A DNA stretch of 64,000 nt from Patiria miniata (lineage: Eukaryota > Echinodermata > Asteroidea > Valvatida > Asterinidae), in the NCBI RefSeq assembly GCF_015706575.1, contig NW_024037059.1, positions 36,369,058 to 36,433,057 on the forward strand. The letters run 5' to 3'. Under the pieces are notes generated by a model. It was given only the letters and a program-made list of their open reading frames with translations, ran no database searches and was not told where the DNA came from. This document shows, in pieces, positions 13,321 through 26,700 of the stretch. The position numbers were made by a program, and so were the translations under genes. Each line of letters opens with the position of its first letter. Position 1 is the first letter of the stretch.

Positions 13321-16300
13321 ATGGAATTAACTGGAGAAACTGTTAAATACGGTCGCAGGAAAGGGCAATCAAGAGGTAAGTGTTGAGGTTGAGCTTTCAA
13401 GCTTTCGAGTCAACTCGTACCTTGGGCAACTCGTACCTTGGACAACTCGTACCTTGGACAACTCGTACCTTGGACATCTCGTACCTTGGACAACTCGTAC
13501 CTTGGACGACTCGTACCTTCAATTAAGACGACTCGTACCATCAGAATAAAAAGTAGAGTACGTGCGTGACATGACTCCGAAACGATACGATTCTTTTCAA
13601 GTCAAAGTTAATTTTTATCCCACAGAACCACATTCAATATTTAATGGCTTTGCCAGGCAGCGTGATTTTCCGCGTTGGGCCTGCCGCAGGCATGGCAGGG
13701 CAACGAAATTGACTGCCGGGCCGGCCTCCGAGGGCGCGCACGACCGACCGCTGCTCGCGGTACCGAAAAATTGCGGTAAACATAGTTTTGGGATGAAAGT
13801 ATATCAATTCCGTAATACAATTTTTTGAAATTTTTTAAGTAGGCCTAAGTCTCTAAATGCCATTGAAAAACGGCAAACTGCAACAATGGCACGGACGGTC
13901 CGACTTGTTAAAATGAAATCAATTAATAACGGTGGACTAGCAGCAATTGTCTTTCGAGCAGCGCAGTGGTTCATCAGAAAACCGCAGTTTCATCTGTAAA
14001 AAAAAAAAAAAAAAAATTGCGGTAAACACATAGTTTGGGATGAAAATTAGTATTTCCTAACAAAATTGGAAATATTTGCCAGTCCAAGATTCACGTCTTA
14101 TCATTTTTGCGGTGATAATATATATGAAGACAAAAGTAGTTCAGGCGATTATAGGGATCAATAATAGGAAAAATGTTGCAACCTGACGCCACTTTTTTTC
14201 TTCATATATATCATCTCAATGATGGTCATTCGTTGCAAAAATGATGGTAAGACGTGAATCTTGGATAAAAACATCAGTTCCATAATATTTGCACGTAGCC
14301 TAAGTCTCTAAATGTAACGGCAGACTGAATCAAAAATGTCACCGTGCACAGACGTCCATATTAACCGTTCAGCGCGGCGCAAGAACCGTGTAACTTTGCA
14401 CGGATGGCTACCGTAGGTTGACCGCAAACGACCGCGTGGGCCTGTGCATGCCGCGCACACAGTGCGTGTAACCTGCCGCGGCCGGCTTCGCGCTAAATAA
14501 ATTCCTCTTTTGGAGGGAAAGAGAGCCCATACCAAAAAGAGATTCGCCTTTATTTTAATAAGCAGTCCACTTTCAATGAGTTACGGTCCACTTTATTCAG
14601 CCTCGGATCATTATCCTGACTGACGGTACGACTTGACTTACGCGTGATGGTACGAGTCGTCTTAACTGAAGGTACGACTTGCCGAAGGTACAATTGTCCA
14701 AGGTACGACTCGGTATAATGACGTCGAGTTGAAGGTACGAGTTGTCCAAGGTACGAGTTGCCCAAGGTACGAGATGACCTGTTACCCATTTCAACATGTC
14801 AAACTTCTGAACTTAGTTTTTACGACACGGCAAGAATTGTTGTGTACGACGTGTACGGTGTAGTCGAGTCATTGACTTGAGGCCACACTGCGTGCAGGGA
14901 CGCCCCGCACAAAAACCTCGGCGGTTGTGTACAAAGTCGATTTAGTATGGAGAGTCAAGAAAATTGTCTTTAGTATTTCCTAACAAAATTGGAAATGTTT
15001 CTCAGTCCCAGATTCACGTCTTATCATCATTTTTGCAACAACTGACCTTCAACATTTTGTTCATTGAGATTGATACTGATACTAGGGGGGCCTATGCCAT
15101 AATATGAAAAAAAAGTGGCATCAGGTTGCAACATTTTTCCATCAAGAAATTTGTTTCTCATATTCCCACTCCCAGATTCATCATTTCATGTCTTCAACAT
15201 TTTTGCAAAATCCTAATTAACACGATACAGGCTAGGGGCTACATGAAAAAAAAGGGGGCATCTGTTGCAACATTTATGCCGGAGCTACCAAAGTGTTGCA
15301 GGTACAATTAATTGTCCCCCCCCCCCCCCCCCCCGAAGACTGAATATAAACACATTTATTACAATGTGACAGGTTCAACACCTCCTTCTGGTGCCAATGA
15401 CAAGTCAAGATTACCTACAGAGGAAGATCTGCGTCAAGTTACCATCCTCTCACAGGGAGATTGGAACCGCATCGCTGCTCAGCTAGAGAAGAAATCCAGA
15501 GATGAGGAGAAGAGGAGAGCACTGAAAGAGGAGAAAGAAGCGCTGAAAAAACGATCCCAAGATATGGTTAAGAATTGGAGTAACACTATCGCTGTAAGTA
15601 CATGTAATTGTAGCAGTCTGTGAAGTTTGAACTGGCCAACAACAATATTCCAAGTCAACTTGAATAGAAGGTGACTTGGATTATTGTTCTTGGACTTGTA
15701 TGATGTTTTCACTAAACATTTGAACTTTTTGTTCTTGTTTAATTTTAACACCCCCCCCCCCCGAGAACTAATACAGTATTATACACACTTCTTGAAATTG
15801 AATGCCAGCTGCAGATCCAAAGGCTTTGCTTCAACTTCTGAAAAGGCTCATAAGAAAATACATAATCGGATTGTATTTGAGTATCTTGCTACATTTTTAA
15901 AACTAGTTTTCTTGATATTTTTTTTCTGACAGGGTCAGCGTCTGAAGAAACTTGAAGCAAGAGCCATAAGGGAAGAGAAGGAAGAAGCAGAGAGAGTACA
16001 GGTTGATATTGAGGAGGCCAAGTACCAGGCACAGTGTAGGAAAGAAGCTATCGAGAAAGCCAAGACACTACAATACTATCAGACTGATAGAGTCAAAGGT
16101 TTCCATGTAAGTGTACTTAGCTAACAAAATTAAAACATGTAAAAATGTTCAGTGTTAAAGGGCTTTATGTAGTCCGAGTATCAACTGTTGTCCAATGGAG
16201 CCCTCTCCGTATCCAATGTCTGATATATCTCGGCAATGCAACTTTTATGCGACCCCATGCACCAGCCTATGGAGAAGACTTCAGAAATTGTGATGTCATT

Positions 16301-18262
16301 TCGATCAGAAATGTGGACTATAAAGTTGCATTTGATTGTTTATGGTCAATTTGATGACATTTTTTGTTATACATTGTACAACAAAAAAGGGTTACCGAAG
16401 TCCAGATAGAAGGCGCCTGCTGAATGGTCAGAATCTCGAGGACAAGCACAGTCTTGGTTTACATAATCGCCAAATCTGCTTGCATATCAAAGTGCTGTGC
16501 CAAGGTCTACTCCATAGACTTGGCTGCTAGGATGATTTCTGTACTAATGTAAATATCACTTGTTGAAGAAAACATCCGTTATTATTATCCAGGGTGCATT
16601 GCTGTTAACTGAAGTCTTGAAGGAGCGAGAAGCCCAGATCAGCCTGAAGACTCAGCGGGAAGCAGCTCTGTCTGGACGAGACAAGGATCTCCTAGCTCGA
16701 TATCAACGAGACCTTGAGGAAGGAATCTTAGAAGATCATAGGAAAGCTGTCAAGGCAATAAAAGAAAGGAAGAAAGTGGCCGAGTTCCAACTCAAACAGT
16801 AAGTAAAATTATTGTAGCCAGTAAAACTGAACTTAAACAGAATTAACATACAACAGTCCATTTTACTATTTGTAGCCCAAGTTGTGCAAAGTCTCAACGC
16901 TAAATCTAAAAAAACATTGCTGTGAGAATGATAGAATGATGCTTGAAAAATGCACATTTCATTGTCCCTCGTTTACTGAGAATAATAATTTCTTTCCAGA
17001 GTTGAGAAGCACATTGCAGATACAGAGAGGGAGATTGTAGAAGACATTAAAGAAGGGGAAGATCTCAAACAGCAAGTCCTTCATTACAACACTGAGAAAG
17101 CCAAGATTGAAGGCATCCGAAGACAAGAGAAGGTTGATCTCATGAAGGCTCATAAACAGACTGTAGCTGACAGGGATCTGATCCGAGCAGCAGAGGGACA
17201 GAAAGAAGAAGAAGAAGAGGAACAGATCAGGATCTTTGCAGCAGCTAAGAAGAAGATGACTAAACTAAGGAAGTTGAGAGAGCAAGATCTGTGGCAGTAA
17301 GTAAACATATGAAGAAGGGGAGCATAATGAGAATGGACTGTTCTTATATTGGCTAGATTGATCTTGTCTTGTAGTTAATGCAAGGGGCATTAACAGTCAT
17401 CAAGAATATAATCTTCATGTTCTTGGGGGAAATAAGAATACCCCCAAAAATGGATGAGATGATAAGGATCTATATGTATACTTGGACATGTCAGGTTATG
17501 TAAAATTGTACCAAAAGATTCTGATTTGTACATTATTTTCCTAGCAAAAAGCAAGATCACGTTAATCAGATGGTGGACAAACTGGATGGTCAACTTAAAA
17601 TGAAGATGGATGATGAGGATGATCGCATCGCTCGGGCTGTGGAGGAACGAGAAGCAGCCAGGGAGAAAGAAGCCATGGAGAAACAGCTTAACCTAGAGAA
17701 AGATCTGAAAGAAGAAGCAGAACATAGGATGCTACAGATGAAACAAAGAGAGCAACAAGAACGTGAGGAGAAGAGGAGGGAGCTTGAGGCACTTCATGTC
17801 AAGATGGAAGCAGATAAGCTGTTCGCTGCCAAGCAAAAGGAGAAATATCAGCAAGCTAGAGACGGTAATGCCAGGCTGGCCAAGTTCCACATCAAACAGG
17901 CTGGAGAGAGACAGGAGAAGACGCTTAAAGAAGAGGAGGAGAAACTGGAAATGGATAAGAAAAATCTCGAGCTGCTTGCCATGGAGGAACAACAGTTCCA
18001 AGAGTATGCCAAAAAGGTTATTGATCATTGCGAGAAGGGTGAGAGGAATACCTATCCGCTACGGAAGGCTGCCAGAGAGGGGCATGGTGGGGGGTTGGGT
18101 CCAGTGTTTGAAGGGAAAGGAGGTATCCGTCCGAGTTATTTAGTCAATGATTACACTGATGTTGAGTTGCCTCATTATCAGAGGAATAGCACAGATGCTG
18201 TGAAGTATTCTCATGCAGGAAATACAAGCAAAACTTCAAAGAGGCTAGGATTTGTGTGGTAA
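13321..18262 (+). CDS. CFAP210: Cilia- and flagella-associated protein 210 (CCDC173)
   Basis: Coiled-coil axonemal protein; vertebrate CFAP210 is a microtubule inner protein of motile cilia doublets. Exons: 13321-13375, 15373-15593, 15933-16106, 16593-16798, 17000-17296, 17545-18262; 557 codons including stop, close to the human length (about 550 aa). Exon 1 encodes only a basic 18-residue leader, and its phase-1 donor joins exactly to the acceptor at 15373. Recognisable family stretches are the N-terminal VTILSQGDWNRI segment, KAKTLQYYQTDRVKGFH followed by ALLLTEVLKEREAQI, then continuous Glu/Lys/Arg helix and a non-helical tail of about 80 residues. No membrane segment or signal peptide is seen. 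It lies head to head with the kinesin gene, and a candidate RFX X-box-like site lies about 150 bp upstream of its ATG. Intron 1 (2 kb) carries a foldback element. Assignment rests on remembered family sequence, not a search. Confidence 0.87.
13408..14778. mobile_element. Foldback element built of 16-bp subrepeats
   Basis: The left arm (about 13,415-13,550) holds about seven tandem units of CAACTCGTACCTTGGA with variants. The right arm (about 14,618-14,778) holds the reverse-complement units (TCCAAGGTACGAGTTG and variants). The middle carries GC-rich sequence and shorter dispersed repeats. Arms made of short tandem repeats are characteristic of foldback-type DNA elements. No transposase reading frame was found. 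It lies inside intron 1 of CFAP210. Confidence 0.7.
14057..14270. repeat. Dispersed repeat, copy 1 (internally inverted)
   Basis: Contains a segment with AGATTCACGTCTTATCAT and its inverted partner GATGGTAAGACGTGAATCTTG, plus CCACTTTTTTTCTTCATATA. Related copies occur near 14,970-15,140 and 24,105-24,270. Nested within the foldback element. Confidence 0.55.
14970..15260. repeat. Dispersed repeat, copy 2
   Basis: Carries CCTAACAAAATTGGAAATGT, CAGATTCACGTCTTATCATC and the GTTGCAACATTTTTCC motif seen in copies 1 and 3. It lies just upstream of exon 2 of CFAP210. Confidence 0.5.
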
Positions 18263-19010
18263 AAAACTCCAGGCGGAAACTGTGTAAATACATGTACATG
18301 TATATAGATGAAGTGAATACAAACTTGTTTTTTTATGTACTCAATTTTTCTTAAAGGGTGCTATTCTCAGTCATGGTGGTAGATATGCCCGTTTGTCAGT
18401 TCAGCACATGCAAATGCACAGAATTCTTGCTCGTTTAGTTAATGGATGCAGAGATTTCGGGGGATTTAATTTCCTCCTTATTGTATATTTTAATGTTAAA
18501 AGAGGGACTTGGCATACATCCTCCAGAATAACAGTTAAATCCTATTCTTGTATTCATGTTGTATACATGTGTACATAGCAGTTTTTTTTTCTCTTAAAAT
18601 GGGCAAATATGTAAATATTGTATTGGAGTACATGTAATTGCTTCGGATCAGATGTTTAAAATTTTATCATTGAAGGGGAGGATGCACTATTCAATTAACT
18701 GTGAATCCTTGCAAGTTTGTACATGTACATAAAACTAAATCCATCCTTGTTGCTAGTTTTTTTTTCCAAATAAGGTTGTCATCCTAAATGTACATTAGAC
18801 CGATTATCTTTCCAATGAACACATATCAAAATTGGACTCTTGCTTCTTTTGATGTTTTTAAATTCAGTTACCAAAACGAATACGTGAACACATACTAACC
18901 AAATTGGTTGAAGATAATTTGATATTTATATACATGTATGTGGTAACCAGTGCTTTATGAGTGGATTAAAAGGTTGCTTTTTTCAAGCATTTGTTGCTAA
19001 TAATAATAAA
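18263..19010 (+). other. CFAP210 3' untranslated region
   Basis: AT-rich non-coding sequence after the CFAP210 stop, with several TACATGTA palindromes. An AATAAA signal at 19,005-19,010 is the best candidate poly(A) signal. Confidence 0.55.
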
Positions 19011-19051
19011 ATATGAAAAAAGAAATGAATATCAGTTCCTTTGTACAGTGT

Positions 19052-19881
19052 TTTATTTCACTCTCAGAGCATCTCAACAACAAAAAACCCTTATCAATTT
19101 TATAGTTTTCAAAATGAGTATTAACAATAAATATATACATATATAAATGTGATTTTAAAATTAGTTAGATTGTAAGGGACCTTCGGAAAAGTGATTGAAA
19201 GTACATGTACACCTGTTAAATTTCTTGACGTAAAATATCTGTTATTTACAGTGCATTATACAAATCAAAGTACAAAACTAAAGGAGTACATTTTCCACAT
19301 GACTGCATTGTTTAAGTGATTTTATATAGAACAAAAAATAAAAATTAAAGAATTGTGTCTAAATCTCTGTATAAAATGAGTAAATCACTGCATAATTGTT
19401 GACTTTTACGATATATGTATCATCTTTGGTGAATTTAATTTACAAAGACCTAAAATTCAATATGATATAAATAAGACTGAAATTTCTAATCTAGAGACAT
19501 CATCAGAATATCAAATGGGAAATTAAGCAACCAAACTTAACTCATATGTTGCAGGGAACAAAATGTAAAAACAATTGTCACAATCTTTTAGTACTAATAA
19601 AAACACAACTACGATGTACTCACAAAGCAACACTGCACACGGCTAGGGCGCACATAATAAGAAAGTTTGGTTCACGACTACATTATACAATAATACTTAA
19701 ACACTTGTACATTTACAAACATCTCCTGTACATTTCAAAATGCCTGAGATTTCAAGAGTTCACAACTATGTATGTTGGTTCTAAATATTTTGGCACTTTT
19801 GGTTTCACAGAGAAACTGTAAATCACAGGAAAAAAATAAAGCTGCAGCAATTTGTGATTTCAGTTTTCTTATCTAAGATGA
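19052..19881 (-). other. PGAP3 3' untranslated region
   Basis: Non-coding AT-rich sequence downstream of the PGAP3 stop on the minus strand. TTTATT at 19,052-19,057 (AATAAA on the minus strand) would end the transcript about 40 bp from the CFAP210 poly(A) signal. Confidence 0.5.
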
Positions 19882-22129
19882 TCAAACTCCTTTCCTCCTA
19901 TAGTCTGGTGTTTTCTTATACTCCTCGTACAAATAAAGGCAGTCGTCAATCACAAAACTGTGAAGAAATCACAATACAAATATGGTGATAATATATGGTG
20001 GTGTCACTCTTGAAATCATGTACCAATTTATCCATATCTACAAGGAGCTACCCCCCCCCCTTAAAAAAATTACATGTACAAGTACATGTACATTGTGTAT
20101 TAACAGACAAGATGTCTCGAATCCTTTTTTATAATGTCTAGCAAATACAATGTACATGTACATTCATGAGCAAGTAAAGATCTTACCTATAGAAAACAAA
20201 TGCAAGCGGTGCAGTGCCTCCATGCCATATAGAATGTGCATCAAAGACCCACCATACTGGTGGAAAGTCGAAGACTTCAAGAAGAGTTAATAAGTTTCCT
20301 GACAGAATAGAGAGGGCTACTTTCCATACGTATGGCTGTCTTGAACGAACAATGATGGACCAGAGTAACCACGCAACTGAACTGACTATTGCTGTAGAAA
20401 CAAGAAAGTGATATAAATGACAAAATAAAAGTAAAAATTATAAAAAAAAATACAGAGTTATTAAACAAAGGTTTAGGTGCTTCACATCTTTCAATGGTCA
20501 ACTTACCAAATGTTAGATTGACTTTGAGGTTGTAGCTGTAACTAAACTTGGTGAAGCCCAGGTAGAATGCATGAGACAAAAAGAACATGGCAATTGGAGT
20601 TACAGTAGGAACAGCCACCTTCATGTTGATTGTATTTCCCTTCATACTAAACACTCTACAAAAGGAAATAAACATGCATAATTAAACATTTCAAATGTCG
20701 GAAAAAAACACATACGAGATAAGTTTTCCTTGAAAACATTACTGAGATGTAAACCAGTCTTAGAGTGAAATACATGTGTTATTTGTTCCAAAATAAATAT
20801 CAAATTCTTCACTAAATTATTACCTTAGAATGAACATCAACATTCCAGAAACAATCAGTGAAAATGCAGATATGTAGTCCATTTTCTGGAAAAGGATTAA
20901 AATCAACCATGATTCAAGAAAACAATTTGAAAAACAAATCCCAAACGTTCATTAAAAAAACCCATACATTCATATGCTGCTTACATGTACAATAGTTGTA
21001 ACTTTTTCACATTTGTATTGAAATCTTCAAATGGTACATTTTAGGAACATACTGAAACAAACAAGTGTTCTTTTTCCAAATTAATAGAAAAACAGTAAGA
21101 AAATGTGTTAACCTTAAAGTAAAATCAACTATATCAAAATCTTGAGTTCAATCAACTCAATATGCAAGAAATATTAATATTACCTCTGTCCATGTTACAT
21201 CTCTGAAATGGAAAACAGTGGACCATACCCACGTGTTGATCTGAACCTAAATAAATAAAACAAAAGTTTGTTTTATTACTTTGATTACAACAACCACTGT
21301 TCACACAGATCAGAATGTCCATGAACAGTCTGCAAAAGGCATTGCAATTCTAAAATGTTATCTAAGTTCTGGTTCTCCTTACAGCAAAGTAGCCGTGCCA
21401 CGCTTCATACATGGGAGCATTGGATGGAACTTGTCTCCTGAATCGACTCAGCATGTAGACTGCAACGGCTCCATTTAGAATGGAGAAGATACAGGATGCC
21501 GGTTCCTGCATGCCCATAAAGCGCACAAATGGCCACTGAAATTAAAAAGAGGAAATTCATAAATATATGAGTACATGTACATGTATTATGTAAAATAAAC
21601 AACGAATTACAAATATTCAAACGCTTTCATTGTCCGCATAATGTAATATTAGACCTCCTTGTTGTGGTAAATGTTTGAAACAATATTTTGAGCTGTTTGA
21701 CAGTTTGCTCAGTAATAACATGACAATGAAACCTCATTAGATGTATACACATTTAGTGTACAGGCATTTCTTTTGTTGATAAAATTGAAAATTGGGAGTC
21801 AGTGCTTTATTTACCTTTCCATAAAACTGTGGAACTCTTTCAACCTCTTCCAAAGCCTTGTGTGTGAGATGCCACATGCTTTCATAGGTACACTCAGACG
21901 AGCAGTCCCAACCTAATAACCTCATGGATAGCGGCTGTCTAGTATTGAATCTAGTCAGTTTGGCATCTGTGCTGCAATTCATGTTCAGACAGTGACGCCG
22001 ATAATTCTGGAAGACCGGATGCTGATCACCCCAAGATGCATTCACACTCGGTGACAGAAGCCAGATTGAGAATAGGCAAAGGAAGGCAACTAGATGCATG
22101 GTGGTAGTTGATGGTATCGTCAACTTCAT
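19882..22129 (-). CDS. PGAP3: Post-GPI attachment to proteins factor 3 (PER1 family)
   Basis: Golgi/ER multipass protein needed to remove the unsaturated sn-2 fatty acid of GPI anchors. Exons (minus): 21815-22129, 21383-21535, 21184-21240, 20824-20885, 20507-20655, 20187-20391, 19882-19957; 338 aa against about 320 in human. A signal peptide (about aa 1-32) is followed by the Cys-rich lumenal start (GDQHPVFQNYRRHC, then CSSECTYESMW) typical of Per1 proteins. About seven hydrophobic segments follow. Conserved CREST-superfamily residues are visible: Ser163, His167 and Asp170 in the W-S-x-x-F-H-x-x-D block, and DAHSIWH at 296-302 (His298, His302), which fit the proposed metal-dependent hydrolase fold. 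The last exon is short and hydrophilic (YEEYKKTPDYRR), without a clear retrieval signal. The gene is tail to tail with CFAP210 and head to head with AVL9. The start is the only ATG preceding a good signal peptide in this exon. Confidence 0.93.
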
Positions 22130-23721
22130 TATCAGTATCTATTACCTATAATATTCAAAGACAAAAAAATTATACAATGTATGTAGGGCCTACTTATTTG
22201 ATACTTGTTAACATTTCACATTTAAATAACAGCTCATCGATTTGACAAATGAACAATTTTTGGGAGAGGCCATTTTTTTAGGGTCTCTTGCTACCACATG
22301 GAAATGCACAAGCCTTCCTCCAGCGTTACATGTGAATGAATATGGAGCATGTCAGCTGGCAATGGCTGGAGTTACTCAAGCTAACTAGTGTTACTGTTAG
22401 GGTTTTAAGGGCCCCAATTTCATCCAAATTGAACGGAACTACAACAACTAGTACGAGCGACAGTCCTGTGCACGGGCAAGTTCCACCCATCATGCCCATA
22501 TTTTTCACTTGTAACCCTCATGGCCCACAGCATGCTCAACTACCACTACTGAAGATTTTGAGGGCATGCAAATCGTGATTTGGCCGGCGTAGGCAATTTC
22601 GGACCGATTTACTGGTCTGCAACAACCCCATGCAGTAGTCTGGTAGTAGTAGCAAAGCATGATCTGCTGCAGAATGAAACACAAACAGCGCCCTCATGAA
22701 TCACCTCAGTCCTCACTCAATAACAATCTCATTCATCATACTATTCGCCTACAGTAAACTTGATTAAAATGCTCAACATGCTCAACCTCCACCATGTCCA
22801 CGATATCTATCATAAACTGAAACGTAGTGTATTTCTTGGCCTGTTTTGACATTTTTTTTTATAATCAAGAAAAAAGTAACTCACCCCAAAAAAGTTCCGA
22901 TTCCGATCTAACGTTAGACCTTCGTTACTTCAACGCATGTAGCCCAACAATTTTCATGAAACACGTATGCCTTATCTAAATTGGGCGTCAAAAGAAGCCA
23001 TTGTACACGAACATATAGCCCAAAACGTGTGCCCTTCACAAATTTGGTGCGGCTTTGTCGATTGGCGTAGAAAAGAAGTAAGTTAAAATTTGACCAATTA
23101 AAGCTCGTCTTATAAAACGACCTGCATAAAAAAAAATCGATCTCTGCGCAGGGTTACCGTTTTAGCCGATTTTCGGCTAACTTTGACAGAATTTTTGTTA
23201 AAAAAACGAGTTTGACAGAAAAATTTGACAGAATGAATTTTTCTGTCAGATTTCTGGCAGAATTCTGCAAAAATGGTTATTTGACAGAAAACAGCGAATT
23301 TGAACAAAAAGGTGTCCATTTTTTTAAAAAAGCTTCAATCCTTTCAAAATACCCTTGCATAATGGGACAGGTTGGCTGGTCTAGGTACTAAGGTTCACTG
23401 CGAAACGGATCGACTTGGGCGGCCTGCATTTTAATTGCCCGAAATTTGCCAATAATTTCACATCTTTATGTCACTAGATTGTTTATTATATAATCTGAAT
23501 CTTCAATTAAGGCAATACTACCAATCTGCATATGATTTTAAGTGTTTATAGTGTATTTGGAGTAATTCTGGGGAATTTTGACAGATTTTTGATAAATCTG
23601 ACAGCCGGATTTTTGATGCGCATTTAGCAGAATTTGGCTCGGACCTTACGGTCACCCTGACTATGCGCTGTCAATTCACCCACCGAAAATACGTTGGTAA
23701 TCTCTTGTTCTTAGATTCCAA
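22130..23721. other. Intergenic region between PGAP3 and AVL9 (head to head)
   Basis: Divergent promoter region. It holds a local cluster of GACAGAATTTTT-like direct repeats (about 23,180-23,290 and again near 23,575-23,635). No convincing coding exon was seen. Confidence 0.55.
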
Positions 23722-26700
23722 ATGGCAGAGATTTCAGATACAGACGGAAGTTCAGTCCCCAGAGGCCCAATTTTACACATTCTTGTCATTGGATTTCATC
23801 ACAAAAAGGGATGTCAGGTAAGGCATAAATAATTAAAACGTACGGTGTACAACATTGGTGTATCTGATCATTACTTTAGCTGCAAAGTGCAGCTGTTTGG
23901 CGGATAAAAAGGGGGCGGGGTGACAAGGTGGAGGGGGGGGGCAATTTTGGTTTGATGCCGTTGATTGCCATTATTCATAATATTGGCAATCTCTAAATTA
24001 TTTATAATTAATATTGGAAATCTCCTGTCCTGATTTCACAGTTTACTTTTTTATTAAAATTTTTTTTAAACTTTGGGAAAAAAATGTTGTCCGTAGTCTC
24101 GTAGATGCCACTTTTTTTCTTCATACATGTATGTATATCATCTCAATGAAAGTCATTCATTGCAAAACTGATGATAAGACATGAATCAGGGACTGAGAAA
24201 CATTTCCAATTTTGTTAACATGGTTAGGAGTAGTATAAGAAATACTGAAGTTGCGTCAGGTTGCAACATTTTTTCCAAACTTTCTGTTCTTTCGCCAGTG
24301 TCATCAATTATTTAGTAAAAATCAATTAACATTAATTAATACTAGCCTTTAGGGGCCTAGGCCAACTTGTGTATTGTTTTTCTTTGATTGCAAATACAGG
24401 TTGATTTCTCATATCCACCCTTGATTGAGGGACAGAGCAGCAGTAGTTCAGATATACCAGCTGAATGGAAACATCTTCCATTTCTTGCCGTACCTGATGG
24501 TGCTCATAATTATCTTGAAGGTAATAGGCCTACCTCCATTAAGTGCAATTTGGATACCTTGCACTTGTTTAAACTTGAGCGCGCTAAATTTGCATGCTGC
24601 AAATTTTGGCCTGGTTATATTCTCTCATGGCAAATATCTGTAGGAAAACAACTCAGCCTAGTCCTGCCAAATTTGCGCAAGGTTGCCAATTTGCGATCAT
24701 CTCTGCGCAAATTGTACTGTGCGCACGCAATTTTACATTGTGCAGAGAAATTTGCATGCTTCAGAACTTTTTGCGGATGTTTGAAACTTGTACGCGCAAA
24801 TTTAAACTTGCGCAAGGTATCCAAATTGCACTCGACACCCCTACTCTAGATTCAAATGGTACACAGCATAGTTAGGCTAACTGCTGTAAATTGTTCTTGA
24901 AATATGACAATGTTTTAGCGAATAACCATCTCTGTATTCTATAAAGATAGTTAAGTGAATGGAGTAAATCATTAACCTTTTCCATGAGTCTCCCAGTTTT
25001 GACAGGTTTTGAAAAATAGTACAAATAGTACAAGTTACTTTGTGGGTGATTCATATAATTTGTTGATTCAAATATGTTTTTCATGCTTTGGAAAATTGCA
25101 GATACCATCTACTTTCATTTACCAGGAAGAGATGAGAAGCGTAATACGATATATGGCATTTCCTGCTATAGACAGATCAACACTGAGGTGGGTAGTGCTA
25201 ACAAAAAAAAACCACTTGATCGTCCCGGCTTGCATCCTTTATTGACGCCACAATCCTTTTAATTTTTTTTTCTCACCTCCAAAAACTATTTTGTTCATGC
25301 ATAAATTGGGTAAAATACAAAGAACACTGTTTAAAGGGAATGTACATCATTGGCTTTTGCTGTAATTTTCAGAAATGGAGTATTTGAGGGGTTAGTATAA
25401 TATATCAAATAGTGTACGTTACACTGACATGTTTGAAGTTTTATGTTCGAAAATGCTGGAAAAACCAAGAAAAACAAAATTGTTCAAGTAGTCTGGTTCC
25501 CTGACTCCACTAAGGATGAAATGGATCAATTTATATATGTCAGAAAATTGTAAGGTAAGGGAACCAGTCTAGCTGGCCTGCACCCGTTCATGAACATGTA
25601 ACCAATACCAAACAAAATTTGGACTGAAAAAAAGCTAAATTTTGAGCAGTAGTTGAAATATAGTTAGGTTTTTCCAACGGTGGTTGGCCGACCACCATTG
25701 GAAATGTATACAAAAATACCATTTTCTTGAAAATGACTTCACACCAGGTGCCATAATTTTACAGGATGCTTTAGACTCTCATTTACCAACATCCTAATAA
25801 GGTATTTCTTTAAAACTTGGTAGTTTTATTTTTCGATGTTTGCAAATGTTGTATATTCCCTTTAACTTCAATATTTTGACTCTACTTACTAGTAGGATAG
25901 CTAATTAAAAGCTGGATGTCATTTTGCACGGATTAGTTGGCAGCCATTTTGAATATAAATTCATGGCAGCCAACTTCGGAAAAAAAAAAAAAACCTCATC
26001 CTCCTCTTTTTGAAGAAACCCGGACGATCAACTGGTATTTTTTTTACTTGGCCCAAACTGTATGCACCAATGCATTTGTTTCAAATAAAATTTGAATACA
26101 TATATTACTTGTTAATAATAGTAAACTTGTACAACAGAGACACCGGACAAAGAAGTAACAAGTCACCATTCAGCTGTTTCAAGAAGGAAGTCTTCCTTAA
26201 TTTAATTATTTCCTGTGGTATTTTTAGTCAAAGTGCTTAGTATATGTCATGAAAAATAAGGAGTACACGCTTTCTTTTTAACATGGGCATGTGGTGTGGA
26301 CCTTACACATTTTCAGGAAAGCGTACTTGAAGTCTACGAAAAGAAAATCTTGATAGTTTTTAATTGAACAAACATTTTTAAGGGAATAAATGAGTGCTTG
26401 ATAATGACCTGAGTTGAAGCAGATGAATATAAGCATCCAGACTCCAATCAGTCTTAAACTTAGTGTTTAATACCAACCAAACACATGTTTATTCCCATTC
26501 ATAAATACCTTTTCGGTCCAAAAAATTCTAAATTTTCAACCATTTCGATCAACAAAACACCCCTCCAGCTATACAATGGTAATTGGCCCTCTGGTATTAA
26601 ACAACTCCTTATGGAGTACCGAAGTGTGACGTCATTTAGAACCAGAAAGTGTAGTGCAAACGAATGGAGTACGCACGCGTGTTGGTTCAAGGACTAATGT

